The position numbers and the translations under genes were made by a program. The notes below the pieces were generated by a model that saw only the letters and a list, made by a program, of their open reading frames with translations, did no database searches and was not told the origin of the DNA. Positions 7,257 through 9,353 of a DNA stretch of 9,353 bases are shown here, piece by piece (the stretch's first letter is position 1; every line of letters begins with the position of its first letter). The DNA is from Alphaproteobacteria bacterium. GTDB taxonomy: Bacteria; Pseudomonadota; Alphaproteobacteria; Rs-D84. Location: assembly GCA_017425725.1 (NCBI GenBank), contig JAFOXU010000003.1:1-9353 (forward strand), given 5' to 3'.

Positions 7257-8081
7257 ATGATAAACATACTTTTAGATTTTGTAAAAAACGCTGGCGATTA
7301 TTTAATTCAACAACAAAAAACAATAAAACCATTATTAAACAAAGATTCTTCTGTTTGTTCGGTTGTGACACAGGCAGATTTACATGTATCTGACTTATTT
7401 GAAAAAACATTACAAGAAAACTTTTCTGATTTGAACTATATGATTATTGACGAAGAAAAAATAACAAAATATGGCGATAACATATTTGATGAAATCAACA
7501 AATCAGAATATCAGTTCGTCATTGACCCAATTGACGGCACGATTCAATACGCAAACGGACATCATTTGTTTGGGATTACGGTGGGCGTTTATAAAAATAC
7601 AAAACCATTGATGGGAATTATATACATGCCAAAATTAAATGAATTGTTGTACTTTGATGGCCACAAAGCATATCGTGTTGAAAATCCATTTACAAAATCT
7701 GAAATAAAAACAGAATTATTACCACAAACACAATCTTATTCCCCAATTGCATTTGCAAATCAATTTATATGGAACATAAATAATGATTTGTCTGTGTCAA
7801 ACACAGCTTTCTTTAATTACTTTTCTGCAGTTTCACAATGCTTTTATACACTGATTGGAAAGTCACGTGCCCTTTGTATGAAAACACGTTTGTGGGATAT
7901 CGCTGGCACGATTCCACTTGCAAACTATCTGGGAATAAAGATTTTTGAATATGACAGCAAAAAAATATATGACAGCATTTCACCAGAATACTTTAATACG
8001 GACATGGGTACAAAAAAACATTGTATAATGTGCCACCCAGACAACTATGATGAAATTGCAAAATTAGTCACACCGAAATAA
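7257..8081 (+). CDS. Inositol-monophosphatase family phosphatase
   Basis: A 274-residue cytoplasmic, metal-dependent phosphatase of the IMPase/FBPase/CysQ superfamily. The metal-binding residues are visible: IIDEE (63-67, first acidic ligand), DPIDGT (90-95, motif A), and WDIAG (213-217, motif B with the last Asp ligand). ITVGVY and GIIYMP segments match the family core. The length is typical. The substrate (inositol 1-phosphate, PAP, histidinol phosphate or another) cannot be decided from these motifs. The frame stays open back to a TTG at 7203, but that overlaps the promoter, so the ATG at 7257 with AAGGAAGG upstream was chosen. It is divergent from the aspS leader. Three bases after its stop begins a 20-bp direct repeat shared with the tRNA-Thr 3' flank; no convincing plus-strand terminator is seen. 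Confidence 0.92.
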   Translation: MINILLDFVKNAGDYLIQQQKTIKPLLNKDSSVCSVVTQADLHVSDLFEKTLQENFSDLNYMIIDEEKITKYGDNIFDEINKSEYQFVIDPIDGTIQYANGHHLFGITVGVYKNTKPLMGIIYMPKLNELLYFDGHKAYRVENPFTKSEIKTELLPQTQSYSPIAFANQFIWNINNDLSVSNTAFFNYFSAVSQCFYTLIGKSRALCMKTRLWDIAGTIPLANYLGIKIFEYDSKKIYDSISPEYFNTDMGTKKHCIMCHPDNYDEIAKLVTPK

Positions 8082-8084
8082 ACA

Positions 8085-8104
8085 GCAAATTAGATGGGAA
8101 ATTT
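8085..8104. repeat. Direct repeat copy 1 (distal copy of tRNA-Thr 3' flank)
   Basis: The 20-bp sequence GCAAATTAGATGGGAAATTT is identical to 8208-8227, with a 123-bp period. Beyond each copy the similarity continues into GGTGCCC, which in the other copy is the 3' end of tRNA-Thr. With one gap the repeat is therefore close to 30 bp and spans the tRNA end. Confidence 0.9.
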
Positions 8105-8207
8105 AGGTGCCCGTAGGGCGACAGAAATATTCCAGATAATGCGTATTGTACAGATTTGACGATGGGAGTGTATTGAACATACATGACCTGAGTCAAATCA
8201 AACAAAC
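8105..8207 (-). other. Structured intergenic spacer with tRNA-Thr acceptor remnant
   Basis: This stretch lies between the two 20-bp repeats and has no gene. On the minus strand its end reads GCCCTACGGGCACC (8119-8106). That is the first six bases of tRNA-Thr (GCCCTA) joined through one C to its last bases (GGGCACC), a 4-bp hairpin with loop TAC. Earlier, perfect 8-bp inverted arms GATTTGAC/GTCAAATC (8153-8160 and 8192-8199) enclose a nested hairpin TGTAT/ATACA (8169-8173 and 8179-8183). It may be an internally deleted tRNA copy, an att-like scar or part of a small RNA. Pairing is seen; role unknown. Confidence 0.45.
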
Positions 8208-8227
8208 GCAAATTAGATGGGAAATTT
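8208..8227. repeat. Direct repeat copy 2 (immediate tRNA-Thr 3' flank)
   Basis: Identical to 8085-8104. It begins one base after the encoded CCA of tRNA-Thr on the minus strand. Confidence 0.9.
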
Positions 8228-8228
8228 C

Positions 8229-8302
8229 TGGTGCCCTAAGCAAGAATCGGACTTGCGACTCGTCCTTACCAAGGACGTGTTTTACCACTAGACTATTAGG
8301 GC
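8229..8302 (-). tRNA. tRNA-Thr (anticodon GGT)
   Basis: A 74-nt cloverleaf with encoded CCA. Acceptor GCCCTAA/TTAGGGC has 7 perfect pairs and discriminator A. D arm is GTCT/AAAC with loop AGTGGTA and one C12-A23 mismatch. Anticodon stem CGTCC/GGACG has loop TTGGTAA (anticodon GGT at 8268-8270). Variable loop is AGTC, and the T stem GCAAG/CTTGC has loop TCCGATT. G1-C72, C2-G71, G35 and U36 agree with threonine identity. The T loop has C at position 55 where U, the pseudouridine 55 site, is nearly universal; the tRNA-Met gene of this window shares this. No clear terminator follows. Confidence 0.93.
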
Positions 8303-8317
8303 AATAAAACTGTTCCA

Positions 8318-8345
8318 ATTATACGGACCGCATATTAAAAATCAA
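8318..8345 (-). promoter_or_regulatory. Promoter of tRNA-Thr
   Basis: On the minus strand TTGATT (8340-8345), a 16-bp spacer and a perfect TATAAT (8318-8323). Initiation near 8311 would leave a 5' leader of under 10 nt. It lies just past the stop of the PagL-like gene on the same strand. Confidence 0.65.
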
Positions 8346-8358
8346 GGACAATTTTAGG

Positions 8359-8913
8359 CTAAAAATTATACGCAAAGCCAAGGCCATAAAACGCATACGA
8401 ATTATTTTCTGGGGCCGTATTACCGTTTGACATATGTTGCATAAACAATTCAACAGACGAACATTCAGAAATTCTGTATGCGCCACCAATCTTGAATCCG
8501 AAAATCAACTTTGAACCAATTCTATCATTTTGTTGCGCTTGGAACCCTGCCCCAAACCCCATAAAGAAATTCCAATCATACCACTGGAACAAACTGACAT
8601 CGCCCGACACCATTGCGATTGGTATTGTAAAGTCACGCCAATCCCAACCATATCGTCTGCCATAGCCAAATGTTTGAAATATATTTAACGACATTCGTGC
8701 AGGAATTCTAAAAAAATTTGCAGGTTGCGAATATTGAATTTGTGCAACAGCAAACGGCACAAATTCTGTTGGTGGCGAAATCAAAAAGCCATGATTTGTC
8801 CCTGTCCCCAGATTAAACACAATTTGATTTTCATATCCATCAAAGAACGGATTTTCATCCGCATTTGCCGCAGAAATTACACAAGATAATAAAACACACA
8901 AAAATTTTCTCAT
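8359..8913 (-). CDS. PagL-like outer-membrane lipid A 3-O-deacylase candidate
   Basis: A 184-residue precursor. MRKFLCVLLSCVISAANA-DE is a classic signal peptide with likely cleavage after ANA (residue 18). The mature part is rich in aromatic, alternating strands and ends in GLGFAYNF with a terminal Phe, as expected of a small outer-membrane beta-barrel. Near the end HMSNG (residues 160-164) and NNSYAFYGLGF resemble the PagL catalytic region, giving candidate catalytic His160 and Ser162. The usual Glu seems replaced by Asn in the alignment, with a Glu two residues earlier (Glu169). PagL enzymes remove the 3-linked acyl chain of lipid A and so alter LPS. The frame extends 21 codons upstream (to 8976), but that start would pass over the promoter and lacks a ribosome binding site, so the signal-peptide Met was chosen. 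Family assignment is fairly confident; activity is not proven. Confidence 0.78.
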   Translation of the reverse strand: MRKFLCVLLSCVISAANADENPFFDGYENQIVFNLGTGTNHGFLISPPTEFVPFAVAQIQYSQPANFFRIPARMSLNIFQTFGYGRRYGWDWRDFTIPIAMVSGDVSLFQWYDWNFFMGFGAGFQAQQNDRIGSKLIFGFKIGGAYRISECSSVELFMQHMSNGNTAPENNSYAFYGLGFAYNF

Positions 8914-8920
8914 GCAATAC

Positions 8921-8948
8921 ATTTTATCATGTAAAAAAATCACTACAA
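8921..8948 (-). promoter_or_regulatory. Promoter of the PagL-like gene, giving a possibly leaderless mRNA
   Basis: On the minus strand TTGTAG (8943-8948), a 16-bp spacer and TAAAAT (8921-8926), with TG one base before the -10 (extended -10). The expected start falls at about 8913-8915, directly at the chosen ATG. Confidence 0.45.
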
Positions 8949-8990
8949 TAGGACAAAAAACACCACCCCATGGCATAATGTGTCTTTTGC

Positions 8991-9018
8991 TTGCAATTTA
9001 AAAAAATGCTGTTATAAT
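8991..9018 (+). promoter_or_regulatory. Promoter of tRNA-Met
   Basis: TTGCAA (8991-8996), a 16-bp spacer and a perfect TATAAT (9013-9018). Initiation near 9025 puts the mature tRNA 5' end about 5 nt downstream. It is back-to-back with the PagL-like gene promoter. Confidence 0.7.
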
Positions 9019-9029
9019 CTGTGTCGCTT

Positions 9030-9104
9030 GGCAGCGTAGCTCAGTGGTAGAGCAGAGGAATCATAATCCTTTGGTCGGGGGTCCGAATCCCTCCGCTGCT
9101 ACCA
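9030..9104 (+). tRNA. tRNA-Met (anticodon CAT, probably elongator)
   Basis: A 75-nt cloverleaf with encoded CCA. Acceptor GGCAGCG/CGCTGCT has a G-U first pair and discriminator A. D arm is GCTC/GAGC with loop AGTGGTA. Anticodon stem GAGGA/TCCTT has loop ATCATAA (anticodon CAT at 9062-9064). Variable loop is TGGTC, and the T stem GGGGG/CCCTC has loop TCCGAAT. It lacks the three G-C pairs in the anticodon stem that mark initiator tRNA, so elongator Met is preferred. A lysidine-modified tRNA-Ile2 (CAT) cannot be excluded, since its sequence is similar. Position 55 is C, as in the tRNA-Thr here. A terminator follows immediately. Confidence 0.93.
9086..9104 (+). repeat. Direct repeat, copy inside tRNA-Met 3' end
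   Basis: AATCCCTCCGCTGCTACCA, the last 19 bases of tRNA-Met, recurs exactly at 9262-9280, 176 bp downstream. The identity stops exactly at the CCA end on the right and inside the T loop on the left. Both copies are followed by a similar RATTCAA spacer and then by a terminator hairpin. Confidence 0.92.
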
Positions 9105-9111
9105 AAGATTC

Positions 9112-9140
9112 AACCCCGATTTATTCGGGGTTTAATTTTT
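9112..9140 (+). terminator. Intrinsic terminator of tRNA-Met
   Basis: Perfect 8-bp stem AACCCCGA/TCGGGGTT (9112-9119 and 9125-9132) with a 5-base loop, followed by TAATTTTT. It begins 8 bases after the CCA. Confidence 0.85.
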
Positions 9141-9151
9141 GGTATAGTTGT

Positions 9152-9280
9152 GGCAGATAAGGACCCCAGGGTCCGACAAAAAAGCAGGTTTTGCAAGTGA
9201 AACGCGGCGAAACCGTTGCGATTTGGAAAGGGACCCGCACACAAAGTGTGTGGGAATACACAATCCCTCCGCTGCTACCA
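9152..9280 (+). ncRNA. Putative structured RNA with tRNA-like acceptor end
   Basis: There is no protein gene here, but the segment folds well. GGCAG (9152-9156) pairs with CTGCT (9272-9276), leaving ACCA 3' as in a tRNA. Inside are GGACC/GGTCC (9161-9174), CGCGGCG/CGTTGCG with loop AAAC (9203-9220, two G-U pairs), and AGGGA (9229-9233) pairing with TCCCT (9264-9268) around an 8-bp hairpin CCGCACAC/GTGTGTGG (9235-9253). The last 19 bases equal the 3' end of the neighbouring tRNA-Met, yet their pairing partners differ from those in the tRNA and still fit. An own terminator follows 8 bases later. It is not tmRNA (no tag frame, no TTCGAC start), SRP RNA or RNase P RNA as far as I can see. No convincing own promoter is visible. 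Alternatives are a degenerate tRNA copy or an att-type scar. Confidence 0.45.
9262..9280 (+). repeat. Direct repeat, second copy of the tRNA-Met 3' end
   Basis: Exact 19-bp copy of 9086-9104, forming the 3' end of the putative tRNA-like RNA. Confidence 0.92.
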
Positions 9281-9287
9281 GAATTCA

Positions 9288-9314
9288 AACCGCCCGTGTG
9301 GCGGTTGTTTTTTT
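9288..9314 (+). terminator. Intrinsic terminator after the tRNA-like RNA
   Basis: Perfect 7-bp stem AACCGCC/GGCGGTT (9288-9294 and 9300-9306) with a 5-base loop, followed by GTTTTTTT. It lies downstream of an ACCA end at a spacing like that of the tRNA-Met terminator, which supports a separate RNA unit upstream. Confidence 0.85.
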
Positions 9315-9319
9315 GTATT

Positions 9320-9331
9320 ATGACCTGGGTC
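9320..9331. repeat. Second copy of ATGACCTGRGTC motif at window edge
   Basis: ATGACCTGGGTC here differs by one base from ATGACCTGAGTC at 8183-8194, in the spacer beyond tRNA-Thr. The remaining bases to the window end (CGCGGGGATTCACCC region) contain no gene that I can support. The feature may continue outside the window. Confidence 0.4.
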
Positions 9332-9353
9332 CCGCGGGGATTCACCCACAAAA

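Noticed and set aside
8106..8122. GCCC-GTA-GGGC hairpin as terminator of the IMPase gene
   Set aside because: On the plus strand it is followed by GACAGAAA, not by a T run. Its sequence is better explained as the tRNA-Thr acceptor remnant on the other strand.
8351..8366. TTTTAG/CTAAAA inverted repeat at the end of the PagL-like gene as a terminator
   Set aside because: A 6-bp AT-dominated stem with a 1-base centre cannot form a stable terminator hairpin.
8914..8976. 21-codon extension of the PagL-like protein
   Set aside because: It lacks a ribosome binding site and overlaps the promoter. The internal Met starts a textbook signal peptide.
9152..9314. tmRNA (including the two-piece permuted form) or SRP RNA at the tRNA-like segment
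   Set aside because: There is no tag reading frame ending in Ala-Ala-stop and no tmRNA 5' signature. A terminator follows directly where a permuted tmRNA would continue with its coding piece. GGTCCGACAAAAAAGCAGG resembles the SRP apical loop only superficially and lacks the GGAA/GGAAGCAG pairing.
9121..9351. 76-codon minus-strand open frame at the right end
   Set aside because: It runs antisense through two terminators and the repeated tRNA 3' end. Its sequence is explained by the structured RNA, and it shows no protein-like features.

Overview
The window looks like a chromosomal segment of an AT-rich Gram-negative bacterium, most likely an uncultured, possibly host-associated, alphaproteobacterium. 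This is inferred from protein character. The AspRS motif 2 reads EFYQLDIEMSF, a form I associate with alphaproteobacteria. An AsmA-type envelope protein and a PagL-type outer-membrane protein imply an LPS-bearing outer membrane. Coding is dense and uses the standard code. No transposase, integrase, phage gene or CRISPR array is visible.

Left part (1-5095): a minus-strand pair uvrB-tsaE (nucleotide excision repair; t6A tRNA modification, cut by the left edge) has only 3 bases between the genes. A 58-bp divergent promoter region separates it from a large plus-strand AsmA-like gene. That gene overlaps tail-to-tail by 4 bases with a minus-strand gene for a 116-residue protein of unknown function, which has its own promoter.

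Middle (5177-8081): minus-strand aspS ends in a clean intrinsic terminator. It is preceded by a leader carrying the T-box signature AGGGTGGCACCGCG inside a complete antiterminator fold. The UGGC of the bulge is complementary to the GCCA end expected of tRNA-Asp. T-boxes are typical of Firmicutes, so one before aspS in a proteobacterium is the strongest observation here. The divergent gene is an inositol-monophosphatase family phosphatase with a near-consensus promoter.

Right part (8082-9353): an RNA-rich region with tRNA-Thr(GGT) on the minus strand, a PagL-like lipid A deacylase candidate, and tRNA-Met(CAT) on the plus strand. Both tRNAs have C55 instead of U55 in the T loop. Both are followed within about 120-180 bp by a second copy of their 3' end: after tRNA-Thr a collapsed acceptor-stem remnant inside a 20-bp direct repeat, after tRNA-Met a 129-nt segment that can fold as an oversized tRNA-like structure ending in ACCA and followed by its own terminator. 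These may be small RNA genes, degenerate tRNA copies or recombination scars.

Functionally, several genes concern tRNA and its use (tsaE, aspS with its T-box, two tRNAs) and two concern the cell envelope (AsmA-like, PagL-like). Nothing shows that they form one system.
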